Shown: positions 35,028-48,000 of the stretch, piece after piece | How the letters are laid out: the number at the start of each line of letters is the position of its first letter | Numbering within the stretch: position 1 is the stretch's first letter | DNA from: Solanum dulcamara | Taxonomy: Eukaryota; Streptophyta; Magnoliopsida; Solanales; Solanaceae | Direction: 5' to 3' | Length of the DNA stretch: 64,000 nt | Assembly: GCF_947179165.1 (NCBI RefSeq) | Contig: NC_077248.1 | Coordinates: 46,774,232-46,838,231 of the forward strand | Position numbers and translations under genes: made by a program | Notes under the pieces: generated by a model | The model's database searches: none | Told to the model about the DNA's origin: nothing | What the model saw: the letters and a program-made list of their open reading frames with translations, nothing else

Positions 35028-35393
35028 GTGATTTGGTTAGTCCCGTAGGGAAGTATGAGTACCTATGTCATTGGATATTATATGGGTTGCCTTAATTTTC
35101 GTGTAAATTGCATGAGAGGAGCTATGAAATTACTGTGGGGGGTTAGAATTTTGAAATTTGAGGTATGTTTTTGATATTGGGCCTTTAGGCCAGCTTGAAA
35201 GTACTCGCCTATGTTTCTTGCGAGTTGCTAAAGGGCACCTTTTATTCCCCTTGCTTGAACTCAGTTGCTAGTTCTTTACGAACAATTCGGCAAGCTTCTG
35301 ATGGCTCACTGAATCAACTTGGCGGCTTACCATTAGTTGTTTCTCCCAGTCCTTTACTCCCTTGCATTAAAGTGATTTTTCAAAATATATTCT
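35028..35393. other. Unassigned segment, perhaps the left part of element E
   Basis: It lies between truncated gypsy A and the LTR of gypsy B. It contains several GC-rich half-palindromes (ACTCGCC, GCGAGTTGC, TTCGGCAAG, TTGGCGGC) like those in the LTR of element E at 58610-59040. If B inserted into E, this is E sequence left of B. The open frame at 35195-35419 runs into LTR B, has no recognised domain, and I do not call it a gene. Confidence 0.35.
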
Positions 35394-37510
35394 TGTCACA
35401 ATTCGAGCCTAAGGCCTAGATGTACCATGGCAATCGAAAACCTGAGGGATCCCAACAAGCCATCTTAGTGTATATAAGGCAATTAAACATATTGAAGTAT
35501 GCAGAATAAACAACTTAAAAATACATGTCAAAAGAGAAAGTAAACTCAACTCCATGTCCAAAATGGACTACACCCCTTTAATTGCCTAAACATGCCAATA
35601 AGTCTATACTTGATGGGGGCGTTGGACAAGAACCTAGCTCACCCTAACCATAGAAGAAAGTCAAAGTGATCAACATAAAAGAAAGTCCCGTGCTCGATAA
35701 ATGAGGACTCACCAATGACAACTTGAGAGTGCTAAGTCAACTCTAGCCACAAGTAGGATGAACATGGTCTTCGACCCCTACATTATGAGACAAGGTATGC
35801 AAAATATGCCTTAGTACATAGAAGGTACAAAATATGTGAGATATGCATGATCAAGGAATAGAACATGCGCAATGTGACATAGGATGCATGACCAATCATA
35901 ATGAGGATAAAATAATTTAAAAGCATTTGAAATAACATGAAAACTTATGGTCAATGCATGATAAACTCCATAATTGAACTTAGATCATTTCGTAGAACTT
36001 GTATGGGATAAGACCTTTAACCGACATCTTAAGACCATGCGAGTTATAACATGAAATCTGATGTAACTCCCACATCGAGAAGAGTTAGGATACTTGCAAA
36101 GTTAAACTCCGTGAGAACAACTTTAACTTCAAGAGCTATATGTGGATCCACTAGCTAGGCCATAAAGGCAACCTATGACGGCAATGTAGTTTGAGACTTT
36201 AGGTTACTACTAGGATTCCCTTGGGTAACTAACTACCTTACTGGACCAAACCCCACCTACAAGTCCTCTCGGTACTTGGTAAATATCCCAGCGGAATTCA
36301 TTAAAACATAGAAGCATCATCATTAACTTTATCGTGAAAGTAATCATTAGAGTAGCTTATTAACTTGATGATTCATAAGAATCCATAAACTTTAGTGAGA
36401 ATTATCCTTATCACTATCTAAACATGATTGTGTGAGAATTGTACTTATCAAATCATAATAACTTTCTTGGATCATCATTGATTATTATTATAACTTTTAT
36501 CATTAAATTATAAATCTCAACTTCATTCATGAAAGCTTTTCTTTGAAAATCATAGAACTTCATAATCAAAATTTATGTAACTTCTCTTTGAACTTCATAA
36601 TCATGATTGAAATAGCGTAATGCATGGGCATTCATAATTCAACATGAAATCAGGCAATTAATGTAAAAACATGCCGAAAATGATCAATTATAACAATTTA
36701 AAACCAAATTAAAATAACTCAATGCAATTCATCTAAATTAGGGTTAGAAACCAATAAAATTTAAATAGATCTTTGAGGAGAATCTTGGGACTCCATGGGT
36801 GAAAGGAGCCCATGGATCAATCTCCACATACCTTGGTGAAATAAACCCAAAATTGAAGAAGGACCTTGATGAACTTGAAACCCTAGCTTGTAATTTGTAG
36901 GAGAGCTTGAGAGAACCTTGAGGGATTTCCTTAGTCTTGCCTTAGAGAATTTAGGAGAATGATTTAGAATAGGGAGAATTTTGAAGGGTTGGTTAGTTAT
37001 AGGCTTTAACTTGACCACAATAATTTCTAGGTTCATTGAACCAAACTTGGGAAAAGACAATGTTACCCTTCATTAAAAACTGAATTTAAACCTATGAGTT
37101 TGTTTTTATGTTTCTAATGAGTCCTATTACTCGTCGTCACGAGTCATCCTGCAGGTCTGAGAAGACCCTGATTTTAGGGCCTCTAATCTTTTCGTACAAG
37201 TCGTAATTACGACTTGTAAAAGTCTTTACGGGTTGTAGACCCATTTGTCCTGCAGGTCTTAAAAACCTGCAACTTTAAGAGTCTTTGAATTTTTGTTATG
37301 ACTCTGTGTGATGACTCGTTGATAGGCCTACGACTCATCCTATTAAATCATAGGGTCTGTCTTGAGAATTTTCTGGCACTGGATAAAGGACCCACTCTAC
37401 GACTCGCAAGAACTGACTACGATCCGTAGAAGGAGTCATAGACCTGGGATTGGTTTCATTTTCTTGAGATCTCTCCTTTGTCCTAACTTTCCAACTTCCG
37501 AGGCCTAACA
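35394..37510 (-). repeat. 3' LTR of gypsy element B
   Basis: The plus strand starts TGTCACAATTCGAG. The other edge reads TGTTAGGCC on the minus strand, directly after a polypurine tract (AAAAGGGAGATAT, plus-strand 37511-37523). It is 2.1 kb. The U3 start (37120-37500) holds repeated ACGACTCGT/ACGAGTCG-type palindromes. The minus ORFs at 36761-37060 and 37335-37559 are LTR by-products. Confidence 0.8.
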
Positions 37511-37791
37511 ATATCTCCCTTTTGGGAACATTCGTCCTCAAATGAGATTCAACTAGCATGGAAAAGATATGGAAAGAGGACTAGCAACCCAATCATGAAT
37601 ACAATGACATCTTAGAATGCATAGAACATGAGATTTTCAAACTTAACATAAAACATGACTTAAAAATCAATCTTCATGAACATGCATTCATATGAGTGAG
37701 ATAGGAAGAACTGAATACATAGGAGTTCAATCGATTTGAATAAGAATAATTCACCACCTTAGACTTGAGTAGAGGAAAAGAGATACGGGTA

Positions 37792-40700
37792 TCATTTCAT
37801 CACATCCGCCTCCGCTTCCCAAATATCACTCTCTACTTGTTGATTTATCCACAATACTTTGAAGGACGTAACCTCTTTGTTTCTTAGCTTCTTCACTTGC
37901 CGGTCTATAATTTCCACCGAAACCTCCTCATAAGTCAAATTCTCTTCAACACTCATATCTTCCAATGGTACAATGGAATTTAGATCACCTACAAACTTTA
38001 TTAACATATATACATGAAACACCGAGTGAACCATAGGCAACTTAAATGCCAAATCTAACTCATAAGACACTTTGCCTATACGCTTCAATATCTTATAAGG
38101 TGCAACATATCTAGGACTCAATTTTCCTTTCTTACCAAAACGCATTACACCCTTCATGGATAAAAACTTCAAATAGACCCAATCATCCACCTCAAACTCA
38201 AGCTCCCTTTTCCTAACATCCGAATAGGAATTTTGATGACTTGAGCCGTCTTCAACCTCTCCCTTATGAGTCTTAATTCTCCATGGCATCCAAAATTAAA
38301 TTGGGACCAATCAAGGCCATATCACCTACTTCAAACCATCCCATGGGGGACCTACACCTTCTCCCATACAATTCTTCAAAAGGAGCCATTTGGATGCTAG
38401 AGTGATAACTATTATTGTACGCAAACTCAATCAATGATTGATGCTCATTCCAACTTCCTTTGAAATTAATGACACTTGCCCTTAACATATCCTCTAATGT
38501 TTGAATATTTCTTTTGGGTTGGCCATTGCTTTGAGGGTGGAAAGTGGTACTTAGCTTAACGTTTGTACCAAGACCCTTTTGAAATGACTTTCAAAAATGC
38601 AAAGTGAATTGAGTACCTCGATCTGATATAATAGACAAGGGAACATCATGCAACTTTACCAACTCACGAACATATAATTTAGCATATTCTTTGGCACTAT
38701 AAGAAGTCTTAACTGGTAGAAAATGAGTCAACTTAGTCATTCGATCCTCAACAACCTAAATGGAATCATATTGTTTCTTAGTATGAGCCAAACCCATCAC
38801 AAAGTCCATATTCACATCCTCCCACTTCCGAGTAGGAATCTTAATTTCTTGAGCTAAACCTTTCAATTTTTGATGCTCAACTTTAACTTGTTGACAATTC
38901 GGACACCTAGCCATGAACTCCGCTATATTCTTCTTCATGATATTCCACCAATACACTTCCCTCAAATTATGATACATCTTGGTGGATCTCGGATGAATTA
39001 AATATTGAGAACTATGGGCCTCTTCTAATATCAATTATCTCAAACCATCAACATTAGACACATAACCGGTCTTGATAATGAAGCACACCATCTCCCCCTT
39101 CAGAGAAAGACTTGATGGCTTTTTCGGCAACCAACTTCTTCAATTCTACCAATACCGGATTATTATTTTGCTTAACCTTGACATCTGCAACAAGAGATGA
39201 TTCCAAACCGTTTTGAACACGAATACCTCCATCATTGGAATCAGCCAACTGAACTCCTAAACGAGCCAATATATGTACATCCTAACCAATTCTTTCTTAC
39301 CTTTCTCAACATGTGCAATACTATTTATGGACAATCTACTTTCTGCATCGACAACTGCATTATCTTTACTCGAATGGTACAACACTCTCATATCATAGTC
39401 TTTCAACAATTCAAGCTATCTCCTTCATCGAAGGTTCAAGTCCTTTTGCTCAAACACATATTATAGACTCTTGTGATCGGTGAACACATCCACATGGACA
39501 CCATAAAGATAGTGTCTCCAAATATTCAAAGCAAACATAACCGCCTCTAGCTCAAAGTCATGAGTCGGATAATTCTTTTCATGTACCTTAAGTTGCCTAG
39601 AAGCATAGGCTATCACCTTACCATGTTGCATAAAGGCACATCCAATACCAACCCTTAAGGCATCACAATACATAACAAAACCATCAGAGCCTTCCAATAG
39701 AGTCAAAATATGAGCAGTAGTATGACAATCTTTCAATTCTTGGAAACTCTTCTGACAAGCCTCCGACCATTGGAACTTCACTTTCTTCTGAGTCAACTTA
39801 GTCAAAGGTTACAAAATCGAGGAAAACCCTTCCAAAAACCTTCTATAATATCCGACTAGGCCCAAGAAACTTCTATATCTGAAGGAGATAATGGTATAGG
39901 ACAATTCTTAAACGCCTTAGTTTTTTTTAGGATCAACCATAATCCCTTAATCAAGCACAATGTGACCAAGAAAACAAACCTCCTTTAGAAAAAACTCACA
40001 CTTACTGAATTTTGAAAATAATTGCTTGTCCCTTAGAGTTTGCAATACACTCCTCAAATGATTGGCATGCTCCTCCTTATTGTGAGAGTAAACCAAAATG
40101 TCATCAATAAATACAATTACAATATTGTCCAAATATTGCTTGAACACCCTATTCATTAAGTCCATGAATGCCGCAGGAGTATTTGTCAATTCAAATGACA
40201 TAACTAAGAACCCGTACTGTCCATACCTTGTTTGAAATGTTGTCTTGGAATATCAGACTCCCTTACCCTTAATTGGTGATAATTGGATCGGAGGAAAATC
40301 TTAGAGAAGTAGTTTGCCCTTTGTAATAGGTCAAACAAATCATCTATCCTCGAAATTGAATCTTTATTTTTGATGGTTACTTTTTTCAATTGTTAGTATT
40401 CAATACACATACGAAGCGAACCATCCTTCTTTCTAACAAAACAAAATGAGATCAACCCATGGGGATATACTTGGTCTAATGAAACCTTTGTCTAACAAGT
40501 CTTTTAATTGATCGTTTAACTCTTTTAGTTCCGCCAGATCCATTCAATAAGGATAAATAGAAATAGGCTAGGTATCGGGAACAAGGTCTATGCCAAAGTC
40601 AATTTTTCTTTCGGGAGGAAGACTTAGTAGATCATAGGGAAACACATCCGGAAAATCATTAACAATAGGGACCGCCTCTAAAGTAGGGGCTTCTGAATTA

Positions 40701-41604
40701 ATATCCCTAACCCTCACAAGATGGTAGATGCAACCCTAAAAAATCATTTTTCGATCTTTTAGGTATGAAATAAATAGACCTTTAAATACATAATTACTAC
40801 CCTTCCATTCTAAGACTGACTCATTTGAAAATTGAAACTTAACCACTCGGGTTCGACAATCAATAAAATCATAACATACATGTAGCCAGTACATACCAAG
40901 GATATAATCAAAATCATTCATATCAAGATCAACTAGATCACATAAGGTAACTTTATAAAAAACCAAAATTGGACAATTTCTATACTCTTTTAGCCATAAC
41001 TGACTCACCTATAGGAGTATAAACAAAAAAAGGCTCTAACAATATTTTGGGGCTAACATCAAATCTCATGGCCACATTATTGTTAACAAAAGACAAATTT
41101 TCACCCAGATTAAGTAAAACATAAGCATCATATTGAAAAACCCACAACATACCGGTAACAATATCGAGAGTCTCTTCCACTTCTTGCCTACCATGAAGGG
41201 CATAAAGCTAATTATTGCGTTAACCACCCTTTGGTTAAACTTGATCACCTTGTTGCACTTGGCATCCATGAGCAACTTAGCCTTTAGGACGACCATCTTT
41301 AACCCCACGGCATGATAACCTATCTTGCCACATTGATAACACACATTGAAACCCACTCAACATTCTCCTTTGCGGTTCTTCCCATACTTCTTACATGCGG
41401 GGTAACTTGGCCAATTGGGGGACCTCCTTGAGGCTTAGGGTTGGGCACCCTATCTTTGTCAAACCTTTGAGTAGGAGTATTCGAAGAACCTTGACAAGAA
41501 TACCTTTTTGGAAAATGAGGACGCCCACTACTTCCGGACTTAGCATGAGAGGAATTACCACAATCAGTCCTTGTCCTATTGTACTCCCTAGCTTTTACCC
41601 TTAG
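37792..41604 (-). pseudogene. Gypsy B gag end and pol
   Basis: Minus strand, heavily broken, right to left. Gag tail and zinc knuckle CYQCGKIGYHAVGL (about 41350-41310, last Cys lost). Protease region LLNLGENLSFVNNNVA (DxGA active site decayed to NLGEN), then [36 protein letters not shown] (40389-40320) and [12 protein letters not shown] (40120-40085). RNase [21 protein letters not shown] and FTDHKSL. Integrase finger: HPRSTKMYHNLREVYW and CPNCQQVKVEHQ, then VNMDFVMGL. The C-terminal domain and chromodomain-like tail end at 37792. The 5' part of gag is missing because D interrupts at 41605. Confidence 0.85.
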
Positions 41605-42429
41605 TGTAACATCCCCTAAAAACATTGTATATGATATTTCAATTCTCACCTAAAAATGATATAGTCTCTGTATTTTAGGCATAACTTTTCATAGGATTGT
41701 CCAAATTGGGTGATTCAAATTTCTGAGTAGTCACAAGATCATTACCTACAACTTTTATAGACCATATTTTAAGTTTCAAAGGTTAAGTAGGTCAAATAAA
41801 TTAATTATTGTAAGACAGGATGCTGTGATGGAATAGAGTATTTATAGAAGCAAAATCATATCTCAATGTGAGATTATCCAAATTGGTTGATTCTTGAACG
41901 ATATGAAATTAGACTTCCAAATCTATAATTCTTATGACACCAAATCCTAATAAGGAATTTATCTTGTTCAAACGCAGCTCCGAAAAAGAGTATTCTGTTA
42001 AAAAGAACTCATCTCACCTACCATGGAAAGATCTAGATACATTTGACATCACTCATGACATCAATTGTCCTCCATTTAACATCACACATGACATCACAAT
42101 TTTTAATTAAATTTTTAGATTTTTTATTTATAATTATTTTATTTATTGTTAGGTCCCTCCTCCACACCTATTAATACCTACCTTATTTCCTTATTTTATT
42201 CATCAAACTTTCTCAAGCAACTCTTCTCTCTATACACTTCTTTACTCATTCTCAAATATAGTTTTAGTTCTTAGTAGTGAAGAAATACTATTCTGGTTAT
42301 TCATATACTCTGGGTAGTACACAAAACATTCCAACGAGAAGAAAAGCTAGGACTCAAGAGTGTTCATTAAGTCCTTCGATTCCGACTAAAGCTTTGGATT
42401 CTAGGTATGTAAGGCTTCAATGAGAGTAT
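41605..42429 (+). repeat. Left part of the 5' LTR of gypsy element D
   Basis: It starts TGTAACATCCCC on the plus strand. Leader-like sequence after a CT-rich promoter stretch (about 42180-42260) ends where LTR C starts at 42430. I join it with 50633-51051 because both are plus-strand LTR pieces flanking C and D's gag follows. It could instead be a truncated LTR of an unrelated element. Confidence 0.5.
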
Positions 42430-44796
42430 TGTCACGCCTTGGGAGGGTACCCTAGGCGTGGTCGACACTCGAAGGCCATTTTTGGCCTCCAAGCGAACCA
42501 CCTGGTCCAGTCACACTTTCATTCATTTACATTCTATCGGAGGAAGACTCAATCATAGGAATACTATCCATAATATAGGGCCAAAGGCCAAACAACTATC
42601 AAATCAATAATTAGCTAGAATAAAACTAGTCAAACGAATGACTCATCATTCCCACACTCTAGTCTATGAAGCCTCTATCAACAATCTGGGAGGTGCCGAT
42701 GACAAACCCATGACTACCAATAATCAAAATAAAAGAGACAAAATAATGCTATGTAGATAATCTCGGCATCCTCCGGAGACTAGGAGGACTCACCAACCAG
42801 CAGGAAGTAGGGAGATCTTCAATGGTGCATTGGTTGATGATCTCTAGTACATGTCTCTGCATCATAAAACGATGCAGGCCAAATAACGTCAGTACATGAA
42901 ATGTACGAGTATGTAAAATGGCCGAATGAAACAAACACCAAGGAAGAATCAAATCAACTCAGAATCTCAACTCAAGAGAAATAACAACTCAATCAAGTAT
43001 CCTAAGTCTAAACAAGAATATGATTTAGACGGGACCAATCACATACCATTCAACTCAATTTGACTTAGAGTACTATCAAGACCTATATAGGAGTTTCTCT
43101 TATCCGACAATTATCACTTATGAGCCAGTGATAGTATAATAAACCGACGTTATTGCCACGTTCGTTCATACTTTGCCAGGGTATGAACGAATCAAGCAAT
43201 CATGAATCCCCTCGATCAGTCAAGTCCTATCATTTCAGGACAATAAAATGGGAAACATCCGACTTTAACAGTTCGATCCCATGGGAAGCATCCGACTTTA
43301 ACAGTTCAATCCTTTCCTACGTTGGTGGCGTAGTTCATGGGGTTCGAGTATGTACTATACTCTTACCCACTTCGGTGCTCGATACTCCTCTTAAGACTCA
43401 ATGCTCATAAAACTCCATCCAATCAACTCAATCAAATTATATCGACAAGTCTCATTTACAACCTTGTCAACTCATCAACTCTATCACAATCAAATCTTTC
43501 TCAATCATACTATCCGACCAATCCCAATTATATCTTTTGGGACTCAACACAACTCCAAGGTTTTAAATCAAAAATTCAAGAATAAGCAACATATAAAAAA
43601 ATTGACATTCTTCCTCATAATCAACATAGTTAAGAAAATAACACTATAAGTTCGACCTCTCATCTCAATCACTCATAACAACATGTAGCATATCACTTTC
43701 TTGACTCCACAACTTCCACATAATAGAAATTAGGGTAATAGATGAAAATGACCTATTTGAACCTAACTCTATCAATAAACTTCATTCTTATGGACAATAA
43801 ATCTCAAAGAAGATGTAGGGCACATGGGTGGACACAACCCATGCTTTGAGTAGCCTTACATACCTTAGTGAAGCCTTAAAGAAAACTTTGATGTTGGGTC
43901 TTCAATGGAAAGCTTGAATCTTTGAAGCTCTTGAAGCAATCCTTGTTGGAAATGGAGAAGAAGAGGAAGAGAGGGAGATTTCTAGGGCTATTAGAGAGAG
44001 AGGGACTGAAACAATGACCCAAAAACGTTCAAGGCTTATGTATATATAATTTGGGAAATACTCAAATTGCCCTTTCTTCAAAAATCTGAAAAGAACGGCT
44101 AAAACACTCTTGGCGCTATAGTGGCGCGTCGTGCCACTGCGACGCCAAGTCGAATTTAGGCTTAAACCCTGCACATATGATAGTGGCGCATCGCGCCAAG
44201 GACCAAACTACTGAGGCTATTTTGTGGCGCAATAGTGGCGCATCGCGCCCTTATAACGCCAAGTCCATATTTTCTGAGTTCTGGAAAATAGGCTTAAAAA
44301 CCCTGCACATCGCCTAGTGGAGCGTCGCTCTAGGGACCAAACTACTGAGACTTGTTCCTTGCGCCACTACGGCGCCAAGCCCAGGTTTCCAGCAATTGTC
44401 ACCAAGGCTTGAAATTCCTGCAGTACTAGTCCGTCTTAGGATAGCTATAACATTTGACTCCGAACTCCAAAAATTACAATCTTGGCGGCTATGGGAAGAA
44501 GACTTGATGACCTTTAATTCAATAGGTCATGGGCCACCCAGATCATCCTATTTCAAAAGATATGGTCGCTAGAAGTCAACCCCTTATACGAACTCATTCT
44601 AAAACTTAGCCAGGATGAATTCTTTGAGCTTAGCTTGGTTCTAGGGATCCTTTATGACCCACATCACCTCTAACACTCTTCAATTCCTTGGGAACTCACC
44701 CTAACTCATGCATACACTTCACAATGGTTGGGTTCAATCCTACACATATACGAAGAAGGGTTCGAATCCTAGTAAAGAATTTTGGGGGGTGTTACA
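42430..44796 (-). repeat. 3' LTR of gypsy element C
   Basis: It runs from TGTCACGCC (plus, 42430) to GGTGTTACA (44796). It holds a 33-bp direct repeat (about 43251-43313, 'gcatccgactttaacagttc') and GC-rich palindromic tandem units at 44110-44385. The ORFs at 42749-42952, 43153-43649 and 43902-44174 are by-products. Confidence 0.87.
44110..44385. repeat. Palindromic GC-rich tandem units in LTR C
   Basis: Two to three units contain TGGCGC...GCGCCA-type palindromes (TAGTGGCGCRTCGYGCCA, AACGCCAAGTC) separated by 'ggcttaaaaccctgcacat' and 'accaaactactgag'. The CpG density is strikingly high against the AT-rich surroundings. Confidence 0.75.
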
Positions 44797-44811
44797 TTAT
44801 CTCCCCCTTGG
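44797..44811 (-). other. Polypurine tract of element C
   Basis: On the minus strand it reads CCAAGGGGGAGATAA, directly before LTR start TGTAACACC. Confidence 0.85.
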
Positions 44812-45002
44812 GATCATTCGTCCTCGAATGACGAGTAAAACAAGGATGGACTCGGGGTATATATCACAATCAGACTTCAGTCATGCAACCAGTCAAATTC
44901 TCAAAATAATTACTATCCAAACTCAAAATGCACAAACGAATTCAAGTCAAGAAAATGGACATTACCTTCAACATTCTCCTCAGTAGGCACGAATAGATGT
45001 GG

Positions 45003-48000
45003 TTATTTAGATTTCATATCTTCCTCCGCCTCCCATGTGGCTTCCTCAACAAACTGATTTCTCCACAGGACTTTGACTGAGGTGATCTCTTTGTTCCTCA
45101 ATTTGCGAATTTGACGGTCAAGAATTTGAATCGGAACCTCTTCATAGGACAAGCTATCCTTAACTCCTATACTATCTATGGGGACTACCAGCGAGGGATC
45201 GCCCAAGCATTTCTTCAACATCAAAACATGAAATACCGAATGAATGGTGGCTAGCTCCGAGGGTAACTCCAATTCATAAGCGATACTCCTTATCCTTCTC
45301 ACAACCCGGTAAGGACCAATGTATCGAGGACTAAGCTTTTCCTTCCTTCTAAACCTTATGACGCTCTTTATGGGTGACACTTTCAGGTACACCCAATGAT
45401 CCACCTCAAACTCTAAGTCTTTCCTTCTCACATCGTTGTAAGATTTTTAACGGCTTCTGGCTGTCTTTAGCCTATCTTGAATAACTCTAACCTTCTCCAT
45501 GGCTTGGTGAACAAAATCAGGCCCAATCAACTCAGCTTCACCAACTTTAAACTACCCAATCGGTGACCTACACCTCCTCCCATACAAAGCTTCATAAGGA
45601 GCCATTTGAATGCTTGCATGATAGCTATTATTATATGTAAACTCTATGAGAGATAAGTGATCATCCCAATTTCCTTTGAAGTCAAGTATACATGCCCTCA
45701 ACATATCCTCCTACATCTGTATGGTGCGCTCCGCTTGGCCATCTATCTGGGGATGAAAGGCCGTACTAAGGTTCACCTTCAAACCCAGTCCCTTCTGAAA
45801 GGATCTCCAAAATTGGGAAGTGAATTGAGCTCCTTGGTCTGAGATGATAGACAGGGGAACCCCGTGCAATCTGATGATCTCCTGAATGTATAATTTTGCA
45901 TAATCTTCTGCGGTGTCAGTAGTCCTAACGACCAAGAAATGAGCTGATTTCATCATTCTATCCACAATTACCCAAATCGAATCATGTTGCTTTCGGGACC
46001 TCGGCAAACCTATAATAAAGTCCATGTTGATCATCTCCTACTTCCATTCCGAAATCTTTATATTTTGAGCTAACCCACATGGCCTTTGATGCTCAACTTT
46101 AACCTGTTGGCAATTTGGGCACTTAGAAACAAATTCCGCGATATCTCTCTTCATTCCACTTCACCAATAAACTTCCCTCAAGTCATGGTATATCTTTGTA
46201 GAGCCAGGATGAATAGAGTATCTAGAACTATGCGCTTCGGCCATAATCCTTTCTCGAACATCATTGACATCTGGTACACACAACCTATTTTGGTACCTTA
46301 GCACACCATCTCCCCTTTTGGTAAACACCATTACCTCTTGCTTGTGAACAACTTCCTTCAACTTGAGAAGGATAGGATCTTGGTCTTTCTTCTCTTTCAC
46401 CTCTGTCACAAGTGAGGATGCAGACCCATCCTGAACATTAACTCCGCCTTTATTATTCTCTTCAAGACGAACTCCCAATCGAGCTAACCTATGTACCTCC
46501 TTCGCCAATTCTTTCCTTCCCTCCTCTATATGGGTAGTGCTACCCATAGACAACCTGCTAAGAGCATCAGCAACAACGTTAGCTTTACCTGGATGGTAGA
46601 GGATGCTCATATCATAGTCTTTGAGTAGCTCGAGCTATCTCCTTTGCCTCAGATTGAGTTCCCTCTAGTTGAAGACGTATTGTAAACTCTTATGATCGGT
46701 GAACATATCAACGTGCACTCCATACAAGTAGTGGCGCCAAATTTTAAGCATAAATACCACAGCGGCCAGCTCAAGGTCATGAGTTGGGTAATTCCTCTCA
46801 TGGACCTTAAGCTGTCTTGAAGCATAGGCTATCACCTTCCCTCTCTGCATCAACACACAGCCCAAACCGATCCTAGATGCATCACAATAGATCACAAAAC
46901 CCTCTGTCCCATCGGGCAAAGTTAGGATAGGAGCAGTAGTTAGCTTGGTCTTCAATTTCTGGAAACTCTCCTCACAAGCATCAGACCATTGGAACTTAGC
47001 CTTCTTTTGGTTCAGCTTGGTCAATGGAGATGATATGGATGAGAATCCCTCTACAAAACTTCGATAATAGCTGGCCAGACCCAAGAAGCTTCTGATCTCT
47101 ATCGGAGAGGTGGGTCTGGGCTAATTTTTCACTGCCTCAATCTTCTGAGCATCAACCCGAATACCATCTCTTGATACAATATGGCCTAGAAAATCCACTG
47201 ATACAAGCCAAAATTCACATTCGGAGAACTTTGCATACAATACCTGGTCTTTCAAAGTTTGCAAGACGACTCTAAGATGATGGGCGTGCTCCTCCTCATT
47301 CTTGGAGAAAACCAAAATATCATCTATGAATACAATCACAAACATATCAAAATATGGTTTAAATACTCGGTTCATGAGGTCCATAAAAGCTGCGGGGGCA
47401 TTAGTCAACCCGAAGGACATCACCAAGAACTCAAAATGACCATAACGGGTCCTAAAAGCTCTCTTTGGGATATCACACTCCCTCATCTTTAACTGATGGT
47501 AGCCCGATCTTAGGTCTATCTTTGAGAAACTGGTGGCACCTTGAAGTTGGTCAAATAAATCATCTATCCTGGGGAGAGGGTATTTGTTCTTTATGGTGAC
47601 CTTGTTCAGCTGCCTATAATCAATATACATTCTAAGGGACCCATCTTTCTTTCGCATGAATAGGACAGGAGCACCCCATGGTGAGAGACTCGGCCTAATG
47701 AATCTCTTATCTAACAAGTCCTTCAACTGTTCTTTCAACTCTTTTAACTCAGCCGGAGCCATTCTATATGAAGGGATTGAGATAGGCTGGGTATCAGGAA
47801 GAACATCAATCCCAAAGTTGATCTCCCTATCAAGAGGGACTCCAAGTAGATCTTCAGGAAAGACGTCAGAAAACTCATTGACAATCGGAACCGATTCGAG
47901 GGATGGAGACTCAACATTGTCATTTTTCACTCGGACAATATGATAAATACACCCTTTTGAGATTAGCTTCCTAGCCCTAAGGTAGGAAATAAACTTACCC

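Noticed and set aside
35195..35419. A captured host-gene exon (74 codons)
   Set aside because: The frame crosses the edge of LTR B, no domain is recognisable, and the segment carries repeat-type GC palindromes.
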